From NCBI GenBank assembly GCA_963783945.1, contig CAWAPS010000002.1:496001-560000 (forward strand): a DNA stretch of 64,000 nucleotides. Reading direction: 5' to 3'. This stretch comes from CAWAPS01 sp963783945 (GTDB taxonomy: Bacteria; Actinomycetota; Acidimicrobiia; Acidimicrobiales; Palsa-688). Made by a program: the position numbers and the translations under genes. Each line of letters opens with the position of its first letter. Position 1 is the stretch's first letter. Positions 54,000-62,536 of the stretch are shown one piece after another. Under the pieces are notes generated by a model, which was given only the letters and a program-made list of their open reading frames with translations, had not been told where the DNA came from and did no database searches.

Positions 54000-56279
54000 T
54001 CAGCGGGACAGCACCTTGGCGTCGAGCAGAGCCTCGATCTCGCCGGCGCTGAAGCCCAGATCGCGAAGGACCTCGTGGTTGTGCTCCCCGACGCCCGGGA
54101 GCATCAAGGCCGGGGTACCCGGCTTGTCCGGGCCGGTGCGCAACAGTGGGCCTATCTGCTCGAAGTGGCCCCAGTCGGGAGTCTCGTAGCCGACCACCCG
54201 GCCAAGTTGCCGGTTGACCGGGTCGTCGAGAACTCCCTGCCGGAACCCGTTTCGATTCACTTCCTCGACCGGTTCGGCGAGCACCTCGAGGGCCCGGAGC
54301 CGGCCGATCCACACGTTCGCCGGCTCCCCCGCGAATGCGGCAGCCAGGATCTCCTCGGCCCGGCCGGCCTCCGCATCGTCGGCGCGGCTTCGAAGCGGGG
54401 AGTATGCAACCGGCAGAGCGGCGAGCTCGGGCCGGGTCCGGAGGCGAGCCCAGGCCGCGGGGTCGGGGACGACCAGGGCCAACCAGCGGCCGTCCCCGCC
54501 CTGATAGATCCGGTACCCGGGACCATAACCGGTCTGAGCGTGGTCGAGCTCCGGACCACGGACGACCTGGCCTTCGCGCTGGAAGACACCGCTCTGGAGC
54601 AGCATCCCGGCCCCCAGCAGGCTGGTGGCCACCCGCTGGCCCTGGCCCGTCATGGCCCGGGCGTAAAGCCCGGCCAGGATGCCCGACGCCGCGATCCACC
54701 CGCCCGACATGTCTATGGGAATCCAGGTGGCGGCGATCGGATCGTTGCCGGCACCACCGATCGCCTGCTCGAACCCGGTCAGGGCCTGCATCAGGGCGTC
54801 GTTGCCGGGCATCCTGGCCCTGGAACCGAACGGTCCGAACGCGCTGGCGTGGCAGTACACCGCTTCCGGGCTCAGGGCGGCCACTGTCGCCTCGTCGATG
54901 CCGAGTCGCTCCGACACCCCGACGCGGAAGTTGTGTAATACCACGTCCGCCCATCTGAGCAGCCGGTGGACAACGGGGCGGGCCTCGGGAGCGGTGATGT
55001 CGATGGCCAGGCTGCGTTTGCCTCTCTGACAGGCCGCCACTGCGTAGGCCGCCCCTCGCATGGCTTCGCCCTGCGGCGGTTCGACCTTGATCACTTCGGC
55101 GCCGAGGTCGGCGAGGATCTCGCCGGCCAGCGGTCCCGCCACATACATGGAGAAGTCGACCACGCGGATCCCCTCGAGCAAGCCGTCCCGATGGGCGCCG
55201 CCTCTGACGCGAACCGGTTTGGGCGAGGAAGGCTTTCCATTCGGGCTGAGAGGCATAACGCTGAGAGGAGTGGCTACTACGACATCGTCGTGGCCTTGCT
55301 CCGACCGGGAAAGAGCCAGCCCGGTCTCGTGCAGATGCGGGTCGTCGAGCGCCTCACCCGGGCCGAGCACCGGCTCGCAGGCGACGCCTACCTCGCGAAG
55401 GCGCCTGACCCAGACGGCTCGCGTCTGGGTTGCGAACATGTCCCGCCACCGGATCGCCCGGTCGTTGAGCTTTCCGGTCGCCTGGTCGGCGTAATAGCCC
55501 TGTTCGCTGGGCTCATCCCCGAGCACCTCGATCAGCTTGGCGTACATCCCCTTGCCGCCGAACCAGACCTGCACCAGCTCCCCGTCCGCGCACCGGTACA
55601 GAAAGTTGGGAAACCAGGAGCCTTTCTCCCAATAGTTCTCGACGCTCGGTCCCGCCCGTTCGGAGCGGCCGATCATGCAGCCGAGAGTGGCAAGCATCCC
55701 GTCATACAACGAAGTTTCTGCCCACCCCCCTTCGCCTATCAGCGCCCGGCGCCAAAGGAGGCCGAGCACGGAGGCGGTCAGGATGAACGCCGCACCGGAC
55801 CCGGGAGCGCGCACGTCCACAAACATGGGACCAGGCCGGTGGCCGGCCAGCTGGGTGCAGAAACCGGACCGGGCTTCGACCAGGAGCTCGTAGTCCTGAA
55901 CCGTGCCTTTGGCGGTGCGGCTGGGCCGGCAGCGGGCGTAGACCAGCCCGGGGTTCGCCGTCCGCACATCCTGGTAGCCGAGCCCCCGACCTTCGACCCT
56001 GTCCTCAGGCCCGTAGACCAGGGCTACGTCCGCTCCTGCGAGCAGTGCCCTGATCTCTTCAGGCCGGTCCGCGGCGACCAGGCGTTTGTCCCGGTGCCAG
56101 GCCCGGCCCCACTGGATGTGCTCGTCGATGCACGCCGGGCCCGGGGCAACAACCCTGGTGACCGACGCTCCGAGATCGGCGAGCATCATTCCCGGCACGC
56201 CCGCAGCCAAGCCGAGGCCGAGCTCGCTGGCGGCCACTGCCACTTCCACCACTGAAAGGCCGGCACACGGTCGGCTCAT
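54000..56279 (-). CDS. Didomain family III CoA-transferase (CaiB/BaiF x2)
   Basis: The protein has 759 residues formed by two CaiB/BaiF domains in tandem. The C-terminal domain (from about 375, GIRVVDFSMYVAGPLAGEIL) keeps the catalytic Asp in PGNDALMQALTGFE. The N-terminal domain has Glu at the matching place (VQDYELLVEARSGF), so it may be structural. Fused enzymes of this size are known in actinobacteria (Rv1866-like). It should move CoA between organic acids. The ATG at 56279 overlaps the LLM gene stop (ATGA). It is paralogous to 57315-59588. Confidence 0.83.
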   Translation of the reverse strand: MSRPCAGLSVVEVAVAASELGLGLAAGVPGMMLADLGASVTRVVAPGPACIDEHIQWGRAWHRDKRLVAADRPEEIRALLAGADVALVYGPEDRVEGRGLGYQDVRTANPGLVYARCRPSRTAKGTVQDYELLVEARSGFCTQLAGHRPGPMFVDVRAPGSGAAFILTASVLGLLWRRALIGEGGWAETSLYDGMLATLGCMIGRSERAGPSVENYWEKGSWFPNFLYRCADGELVQVWFGGKGMYAKLIEVLGDEPSEQGYYADQATGKLNDRAIRWRDMFATQTRAVWVRRLREVGVACEPVLGPGEALDDPHLHETGLALSRSEQGHDDVVVATPLSVMPLSPNGKPSSPKPVRVRGGAHRDGLLEGIRVVDFSMYVAGPLAGEILADLGAEVIKVEPPQGEAMRGAAYAVAACQRGKRSLAIDITAPEARPVVHRLLRWADVVLHNFRVGVSERLGIDEATVAALSPEAVYCHASAFGPFGSRARMPGNDALMQALTGFEQAIGGAGNDPIAATWIPIDMSGGWIAASGILAGLYARAMTGQGQRVATSLLGAGMLLQSGVFQREGQVVRGPELDHAQTGYGPGYRIYQGGDGRWLALVVPDPAAWARLRTRPELAALPVAYSPLRSRADDAEAGRAEEILAAAFAGEPANVWIGRLRALEVLAEPVEEVNRNGFRQGVLDDPVNRQLGRVVGYETPDWGHFEQIGPLLRTGPDKPGTPALMLPGVGEHNHEVLRDLGFSAGEIEALLDAKVLSR

Positions 56280-57229
56280 GGGAGAGACAGCCGGGGAAGG
56301 ACCTCCTCGGCCGCCAGCGTCACAACCTCGAGGGTTTTCTCGTGGGCAGCCGGAGAGACAATGAGATGGCGGACCCCGGCGTCGACGTACTCCTGCAGCC
56401 GGGAGGCCACTTCATCGGGCGTGCCGGCCGGCGCGATGCGTTCCAGCATGCCGGACGGCTTGTCGCCGTAGGCGCCGCCGAGGAACCGGGCCACATCTTC
56501 GCGAGCCTGGTCTCCGTCCCGACGGACCGAGCAGTACACGTACATCATCCATTCGAAGCCGGTGATATCCCGCCCCCGAGCCTCGGCCTCGGCCCGGATG
56601 GTCTCCACCGACCTGGCGTAGGCGCCGGGCGAGACGAGGTAGGGCATCCACCCGTCACCGAGGCGGGCGGCCCGGCGCATCGCTGGTTCCTTCCGCCCGG
56701 AGATCAGGAGACGGGGGCCTCCCGGCTGCATGCCGTTCCGCCCCTGGCCGGGGGGCACGACCGGTTGCAGCTCAATGTCGTCGAAATCGAAGAACCGGCC
56801 ATGGTGGCTGACCGGCCGGCCCGACCAGAGGGCCCGCAGCACCTCGATCGCCTCGTTGGTCCGCGCTCCCCTTTCCGTAACCGGCACACCCACGGCCTCG
56901 AACTCCTTGGCGAACTCACCGCCGACACCGAGCCCGATGGACACCCGACCGCCCGACCGTGAGTCGAGGTCGGCGACCTGTTTGGCTACCACCACCGGCT
57001 GGTAGAGAGGCAGCAGGAGGATGGCGGTTCCGATCCGGACCCGTTCGGTCCAGGCGGTCAAGAGGGCCAGACGGGTTATGGCCTCGCCCGTGCTGCTCGG
57101 CGGCACCAGATGGCCACCCTGCCAGATCGATTCGATGGGCAGTCGTTCGGCTGCTGCCAGCCATTCCCGGTCGGGCTCCGGAAGGGCGGCCGCCCCCAAG
57201 GTGATGCGATCGGTTGACAGCGGCGACAC
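56276..57229 (-). CDS. LLM-class flavin-dependent oxidoreductase (F420-type)
   Basis: The protein has about 317 residues. SIWQGGHLVPPSS near 33, RIGTAILLLPLYQPVVVAKQ, SGGRVSIGLGVGGEFAKEFEAVG and ISGRKEPAMRRAARLGDGW near 173-191 match the F420-dependent LLM subfamily. The GTG at 57229 is the best start, although the near-upstream GGGGA is very close. An operator-like palindrome lies 29 bases upstream. It is translationally coupled to the didomain CoA-transferase downstream. Confidence 0.8.
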   Translation of the reverse strand: MSPLSTDRITLGAAALPEPDREWLAAAERLPIESIWQGGHLVPPSSTGEAITRLALLTAWTERVRIGTAILLLPLYQPVVVAKQVADLDSRSGGRVSIGLGVGGEFAKEFEAVGVPVTERGARTNEAIEVLRALWSGRPVSHHGRFFDFDDIELQPVVPPGQGRNGMQPGGPRLLISGRKEPAMRRAARLGDGWMPYLVSPGAYARSVETIRAEAEARGRDITGFEWMMYVYCSVRRDGDQAREDVARFLGGAYGDKPSGMLERIAPAGTPDEVASRLQEYVDAGVRHLIVSPAAHEKTLEVVTLAAEEVLPRLSLP

Positions 57230-57257
57230 TCCCCGGGCCGAGTGGACGTACGCTACA

Positions 57258-57275
57258 AGATAGCAACCGCTCACT
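57258..57275. promoter_or_regulatory. Operator-like palindrome, site 12
   Basis: AGATAGC-AACC-GCTCACT has an exact right arm and five of seven matches in the left arm. It lies upstream of the LLM gene start at 57229, in the 85-base gap after the CoA-transferase at 57315. Confidence 0.6.
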
Positions 57276-57314
57276 TCCCTCGACCACCTCGGCCACCTTC
57301 TCCGTGAAGGTTCC

Positions 57315-59588
57315 TCAGAGTGGAGGGATGGCGCCGGACGCCGCCAGCGCCGACTGGCCCTCCCGATCGAATCCAAGCACGTCCATGACCTCGGAGGTGT
57401 GCTCACCGAGACCGGGGATCGACGCCCGGGCGCCGGGCGCCGGCTCGGGGCCGAACCGCGGCGGGAAGCGACACTGTGTGACCCGACCCCGCTCTCCCCA
57501 GTCGAACTCGAGCACCCTTCCGAGCTGGCGATTCACCGGATCGTCTACGAATCCGGCGACAAAACCTTCCCGGTCAAGCTGGCGTACCGGCGCCACCGGG
57601 ACGCCGGCGGAGCCCAGCTCGGAAACCCACTTTGCCGCCTCCTTGCGCCGGAACTGCTGCTCGAGGAGCCGTTCCTCCGGCTGCAGACCGCCACCGGTCG
57701 TGCGCAGCGGGGGAGGTGACTCGGGCAGGCCGTCCGCCCCGACCACGCTCCGGAGGCTCTGCCACACGTCGGGGTCAGTGACCGCGAGCGCGAACCACTC
57801 GCCGTCGGATCCCTGGTAGAGCCGGTACGCGGCCCCGTAGCCCATCTGGCCCGAGTCGACGGTCGGGCTGCCGGTCACCGCCCCGTCTTTCAACAGCGCC
57901 CCGGACTTGAGGGCCAGCCCGGCGCCCAGGAGGCTGCTGGCGACCCGCTGGCCCGCACCGGTTCGGCACCGGGCGTACAGTCCGGCTAGGACTCCACACG
58001 CCGCGATCCAGCCGCCGGTCACATCTACCGCGCCCCATACGAGGAACGTCGGCGCAGCATCGGCCCCGCCCTGGGCCCGCTCGATCCCCGCCAGCGCCTG
58101 CATCAACTGATCGTTGCTCGGAAGCTTGGCCTTCGGGCCCCGCTCGCCGAAGCCACTGGCGAAGCTGTAGACGACGTCAGGGTTGGCCGCCCGAACCGTC
58201 TCCTCGTCGTAGCCGAGCCGATCGGCCAGGCCGATTCTGGAGTTGTGATGCACCACATCGCTCCAGCGGAATAGTCGCTGAAGCACCTCCCTGGATGCCG
58301 GGGCCTTCAGATCCAGGGCCAGGGCGCGCTTACCCCGCTGCCCCGCGGCGAACATCGGCTCCATGTTGCGGTGCACGTCACCGGTAACCGGCTCGACTTT
58401 TATGACATCGGCCCCGAGCTCGGCCAGCACCAGAGGCATCACCGGACCGGCCAGGTACGCCGACAGATCCAGGACCCGGACCCCCGTGAGCAGCGGGCCG
58501 GGAGCCGGCGAGGGTTTCTTCCCCCCCGGACCTGTGGGCACCACCTCGACGACCGGGCCGAGGCCGGTCAGCCGCCCCCCCTCCGGGTCCTCGAACTCGG
58601 TGACCAGCCCGACCTCGCGAACGTGAGGGTCGGTGAACGCCTCGGCCGGGCGCAGCGCCGGCTCGCACCGGAAATTCCGGTCGGCCAGGTTCTGGAGCCA
58701 CCAGGACCGGTCGCGGGTGGCGAATCTGGTGCTCCATCGCTCGCCCCGCTCGACCAGGGCCCCGCTGATCAGGTCGGCGTTGTAGCCCTTTTCGCTCGGC
58801 TCGTCGCCCATGTGCTCGAGGAATTCGTCGTAAGCGCCTTTGGCGCCGAACCACAGTTGTACGTACTCGCCGTCTGCGCACCGGTAGCACAGCGACTCCT
58901 TCACCCCCTGCTCCTGCCACAGCAGTCGGGTCGACGGAGAATGATGCTCCACCCGCCCGATGATCATCGGCAGGATGGCTTGAAGGCCGTCGTAGATCGA
59001 CGTCTCGGCCCAGCGGCCGACCCCGGTGCTTTCGCGCTCGTAAAGCCCGGCCAGAGCACCCACGGTGGCCGACAACGCGGCGCCGGCCTGTCCGACCGAA
59101 AGCTCGGGGAAGACCGGGCGGCCGGGAACATGAGCGTTGATCTGGGTCGTCAGCCCGGCGCCGGCGGCCACCAGGAGCTCCAGATCAGGGAGGGGCCCCG
59201 AAGCGTTGAAACTAGGCCGGATCCGCACCCCGATCAGGCGAGGGTTGGCCCGGGCCAGTTGGTGGGCTCCGAGACCGCGGCCCTCGATCGCCGCCTCGGG
59301 CCCGGTGAGGAGCACCACGTCGGCTTCCCTTGCCAGCGCCGTGACCGTGCCGGGCGCCGAGCCCTCGTCCACCCCCACGATCTCCTTCCCCCGATTCCAC
59401 GCCCGGCTCCACTCGACGCCGGCATCGAGGGTCAGCCGGTCCGACGATTCGACCCGGGCCACCTCGGCCCCAAGGTCGCGTAACAGCGCTCCGGGCAAGC
59501 TGGCCGCCATACCGGCCCCCACCTGGCTGACGCCGATTGCAACCTCGACCGCTCGAATCCCTTGGAGGGGCTTCGATGAAGCTGTCAA
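57315..59588 (-). CDS. Didomain family III CoA-transferase (CaiB/BaiF x2)
   Basis: The protein has about 757 residues, nearly the same length and layout as 54000-56279. The C-terminal domain (GVRVLDLSAYLAGPVMPLVL onward) has LPSNDQLMQALAGIE with the catalytic Asp; the N-terminal domain has LPDLELLVAAGAGL, with Glu at that position. Both halves share the YRCADGEYVQLWFG-type segment. I chose the TTG at 59588 because it overlaps the deacylase stop (TTGA). It may activate or recycle acids for the same pathway as its paralogue. Confidence 0.82.
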   Translation of the reverse strand: MTASSKPLQGIRAVEVAIGVSQVGAGMAASLPGALLRDLGAEVARVESSDRLTLDAGVEWSRAWNRGKEIVGVDEGSAPGTVTALAREADVVLLTGPEAAIEGRGLGAHQLARANPRLIGVRIRPSFNASGPLPDLELLVAAGAGLTTQINAHVPGRPVFPELSVGQAGAALSATVGALAGLYERESTGVGRWAETSIYDGLQAILPMIIGRVEHHSPSTRLLWQEQGVKESLCYRCADGEYVQLWFGAKGAYDEFLEHMGDEPSEKGYNADLISGALVERGERWSTRFATRDRSWWLQNLADRNFRCEPALRPAEAFTDPHVREVGLVTEFEDPEGGRLTGLGPVVEVVPTGPGGKKPSPAPGPLLTGVRVLDLSAYLAGPVMPLVLAELGADVIKVEPVTGDVHRNMEPMFAAGQRGKRALALDLKAPASREVLQRLFRWSDVVHHNSRIGLADRLGYDEETVRAANPDVVYSFASGFGERGPKAKLPSNDQLMQALAGIERAQGGADAAPTFLVWGAVDVTGGWIAACGVLAGLYARCRTGAGQRVASSLLGAGLALKSGALLKDGAVTGSPTVDSGQMGYGAAYRLYQGSDGEWFALAVTDPDVWQSLRSVVGADGLPESPPPLRTTGGGLQPEERLLEQQFRRKEAAKWVSELGSAGVPVAPVRQLDREGFVAGFVDDPVNRQLGRVLEFDWGERGRVTQCRFPPRFGPEPAPGARASIPGLGEHTSEVMDVLGFDREGQSALAASGAIPPL

Positions 59589-61225
59589 CTGCGGATCAGG
59601 CGTCCGGGGGCGACCCCGGTGACCTCCTCGCCTGCCACCCGGGTAGCGACGCCGTTGACCCACATGTGCTCGATCCCGATGCTGTGGACCAGGAGCCGGT
59701 CGGCTCCACCAGGCTGGTCGTAGACCCTCTCCACGGGGGTCGTGCCGACGCGATCGGGGTCGAACGCGACCAGATCGGCGAAGAATCCCTCCCGCACCAG
59801 CCCCCGGCCGGGTATGCGGAATGCGTCATGGGGCTGACCGGTCAGGCGCCATACCGCGTCTTCGAGCGAGATCGCCTTCCGTTCGCGCACCCAGTGGCCC
59901 AGGAGGTGGGTGGAGTAGCAGGCGTCGCACAGCTGGCTGGCGTGGGCCCCCGCGTCGGACAACCCGAGCAGCGTCCTCTTGTCGGCCAGCAGATCGCCGA
60001 TCTCGTCGTCGCCGTCGTTGTCCATCACCACCCGAAAACGGGTGACCAGATCGTCGGCGAGGGCCAGGTCGAGCATGAGGTCGAAAGGTGTGGTGCCCCG
60101 CTCGGCCGCCAACTTGTCGAGCTTGTGGCCCACCAGGTCACCGTGGGCTCGGGTCTCCTCTATGTCGATCTTGGCCCAACGGTGGCTCCACGTGGCGAGA
60201 GTGCTGGGCCGAGCCCGGTCCCGCCAGGACGGGTCGCGGTAGATCTCGGCTCGCCGGTCGCGCGGCAGGGCCAGGACCTCTTTCCACTCGTCTACCTCAC
60301 CGAGAGGAGTCGGATCGGCCACGGTCATCTGCATGACGATGGGCCGGCAGGCGATCTGCGGATACACCTCGCCAGGCAGGCTGGCGCCGCGTTCCACGGT
60401 GCGCAGGGCCGCCCCCGGCCGGTCGGCCCGGGCCACCAGCGCGGTCCACGTGACCGGGACTCCGTATTTCACCGCGATCTCGGAGAACTGGTTGACGAAC
60501 AGCCCGGGACCGATCGACACCGCCAAGACGCCTTTCCCCAGCTGACCGAGGACCGACGTCAGGGCGTAGACCTCGTCGAGGTCGGCGAACCGGCTGGGCA
60601 CCGGGCGACCGAATGCTCCCTGGTGGTTCGGCTGCCTGGAGGTGGAGAACCCTATGGCGCCGGCCTCCATGGCCTCCCCGACCAGCCCCCGCATGGCCGT
60701 GACTTCCTCTTCGGTAGCCGGCCTTTCCTCAGCCCCGACCACGAACAGCCGCAAGGCCGAATGCCCGACGAAAGCAGCCACGTTGATCCGCTTGCGTCGA
60801 CCGTCCACAGCCGCCATGTACTCCGGAAACGATTCGAAGCACCAGTCGATGCCCTCGTAGAGGGCCTCCATGGACATGCCCTCTACGTTCTCGAGCGTGC
60901 GCACGACGGTGTCCCGGTGCTCCGGGCGGGTGGGCGCCACGCCGAAGCCGCAGTTGCCCATGACGACACTGGTCACGCCGTGCCAACTCGACGGGGTCAG
61001 GTCTCCGTCCCAGAGGACCTGGGCGTCGTAGTGGGTGTGGACGTCGATGAAGCCTGGAGCGAGGACCAAACCCTCCAGATCGATCACCTCGGTGTGGCCA
61101 AGCGGCTCGAGGTGGCCCCGAGCCGCGACCGCGGCGATCCTGTCGCCCTCGATCGCCACGTCAGCCGGCCGGGCCGGACCGCCCGTACCGTCGATCAGCA
61201 AACCTCCCCGCAGCAGCAGATCCAT
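59585..61225 (-). CDS. N-acyl-D-amino-acid deacylase / amidohydrolase-3 family protein
   Basis: The protein has about 546 residues. LLLRGGLLIDGTGGPARPADV at the start, GFIDVHTHYDAQ near 55-66 with two metal-binding His, GNCGFGVAP near 88 and the late LSDAGAHASQ with an acid/base Asp are typical of D-aminoacylase-like enzymes. It should hydrolyse an N-acyl or ring amide bond. I chose the ATG at 61225; a GTG at 61228 is equally possible. An operator-like palindrome lies 34 bases upstream in the region shared with the P450 genes. Confidence 0.83.
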   Translation of the reverse strand: MDLLLRGGLLIDGTGGPARPADVAIEGDRIAAVAARGHLEPLGHTEVIDLEGLVLAPGFIDVHTHYDAQVLWDGDLTPSSWHGVTSVVMGNCGFGVAPTRPEHRDTVVRTLENVEGMSMEALYEGIDWCFESFPEYMAAVDGRRKRINVAAFVGHSALRLFVVGAEERPATEEEVTAMRGLVGEAMEAGAIGFSTSRQPNHQGAFGRPVPSRFADLDEVYALTSVLGQLGKGVLAVSIGPGLFVNQFSEIAVKYGVPVTWTALVARADRPGAALRTVERGASLPGEVYPQIACRPIVMQMTVADPTPLGEVDEWKEVLALPRDRRAEIYRDPSWRDRARPSTLATWSHRWAKIDIEETRAHGDLVGHKLDKLAAERGTTPFDLMLDLALADDLVTRFRVVMDNDGDDEIGDLLADKRTLLGLSDAGAHASQLCDACYSTHLLGHWVRERKAISLEDAVWRLTGQPHDAFRIPGRGLVREGFFADLVAFDPDRVGTTPVERVYDQPGGADRLLVHSIGIEHMWVNGVATRVAGEEVTGVAPGRLIRS

Positions 61226-61258
61226 CACCCTCCGATCGGTCGAGCGAAGACATAAGCT

Positions 61259-61276
61259 AGCAAATATTCGCTTACT
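61259..61276. promoter_or_regulatory. Operator-like palindrome, site 13
   Basis: AGCAAAT-ATTC-GCTTACT has an exact right arm. It lies in the short divergent region between the deacylase (61225, -) and the P450 pair (61307, +), so it could control both directions. Confidence 0.6.
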
Positions 61277-61306
61277 TAGAGCTGCCGGCACATGGGAGGG
61301 CGAACG

Positions 61307-62536
61307 ATGGAGAGGGCCGCGGAAGCTTCAACCACGATCGACGACGACTGGTGCCGGCACCACTTCGATCATCTGTCATCGGCCCTGGCGGACGACCTCG
61401 ACGCCACTCTGTCCCGTATGCGGACGCTCTGCCCGGTCGCCCACAGCGACCAGTACGGCGGGTTCTGGGTCGTCACCAACTACGAGGACGTGCTCGAAAT
61501 CGCCCAGGACTGGGAGACGTTCAGCTCAGCCCACGGCCTGACCGTCCCGGTCAGCCCCATCGCGGTTCGCAACCTTCCGGTGGAGATCGATCCGCCGCTT
61601 CACCGGGTCTTCAAGCGGCTCATCAACGCCTACTTCACCCCCGCCGCGGTTGCCCCATGGGAGGATCGGACCCGAAAGCTCGTGACCCGGCTCATCGACG
61701 AGTTCGTGGAGAAGGGCCGCTGCGATTTCATGGCCGACTTCGCCCGCCCGTACCCTGCGCTCTCCTTCTTCGACGTGGCCATCAACGCACCTGCCGACGA
61801 CATCGAGCGAGTCGCCTACCTGGCGTCCAAATCTGGTTCGCCCAACGACCCCGAGGCGGCAGCTTGCTGGGCCGGGCTGTCCGCCTGGATCAACGACTTC
61901 GTCGAGGAGCGGCGCCGGGCGAAACCCTGCGGTGACGTGGTGGACGCAGTGCTCAACGCCGAGATCGAAGGGCGCCCGATCACCCAGGACGAGATCGTCG
62001 GTACGGTGCAGTTGCTCATTCTCGGCGGACTCGAGACCACGGCCGGTGCGCTCGGATCGATGATGATCCGGTTCTGCCGGCAGCCTGAGGTCCCGGACGC
62101 GCTACGTCGCCACCCCGATGTCATCCCCCGGGCGGTCGAGGAGCTGCTCCGCCTCGATGGGCCGTTCATCTCCATAACCCGGACCGTGATGAAGGACACC
62201 GAGGTCGGGGGCCGCGAGTTCAAAAAGGGCGAGAAGGTCATCATCTACTGGGCGGCGGCCAACCATGACCAGTCCGAGTTCACCCATCCCGACGACTTCG
62301 ATCCCGACCGGGAACGCAACCGCCACCTGGCCTTCGGCGCCGGACCCCACCGCTGCGCCGGATCCAACCTGGCCCGGCTCAACCTGCGGGTCGCCCTGGA
62401 GGAGATCACGCCGCGCCTGCAGAACCTCCGCCTTCAAGGCGACACGGACATCCATTTCCATTCGACGTTCAACCGGGCGCCGCTGTCCGTGCCGATCACC
62501 TTCTCCCCCGGACAACGGGTCGGGACGGCGACGTGA
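61307..62536 (+). CDS. Cytochrome P450
   Basis: The protein has about 409 residues, soluble. The I-helix LILGGLETTAG lies near 237-247, ExxR in EELLRL near 283, and the haem loop FGAGPHRCAGS with the Cys ligand near 350. The sequence begins with the DQYGGFWVVT region typical of bacterial class I P450s. It hydroxylates a hydrophobic substrate with electrons from a ferredoxin that is not encoded beside it. I chose the ATG at 61307 because GGGAGGG lies about 6 bases upstream; an ATG at 61292 is possible. Its stop overlaps the second P450 (GTGA). Confidence 0.87.
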   Translation: MERAAEASTTIDDDWCRHHFDHLSSALADDLDATLSRMRTLCPVAHSDQYGGFWVVTNYEDVLEIAQDWETFSSAHGLTVPVSPIAVRNLPVEIDPPLHRVFKRLINAYFTPAAVAPWEDRTRKLVTRLIDEFVEKGRCDFMADFARPYPALSFFDVAINAPADDIERVAYLASKSGSPNDPEAAACWAGLSAWINDFVEERRRAKPCGDVVDAVLNAEIEGRPITQDEIVGTVQLLILGGLETTAGALGSMMIRFCRQPEVPDALRRHPDVIPRAVEELLRLDGPFISITRTVMKDTEVGGREFKKGEKVIIYWAAANHDQSEFTHPDDFDPDRERNRHLAFGAGPHRCAGSNLARLNLRVALEEITPRLQNLRLQGDTDIHFHSTFNRAPLSVPITFSPGQRVGTAT

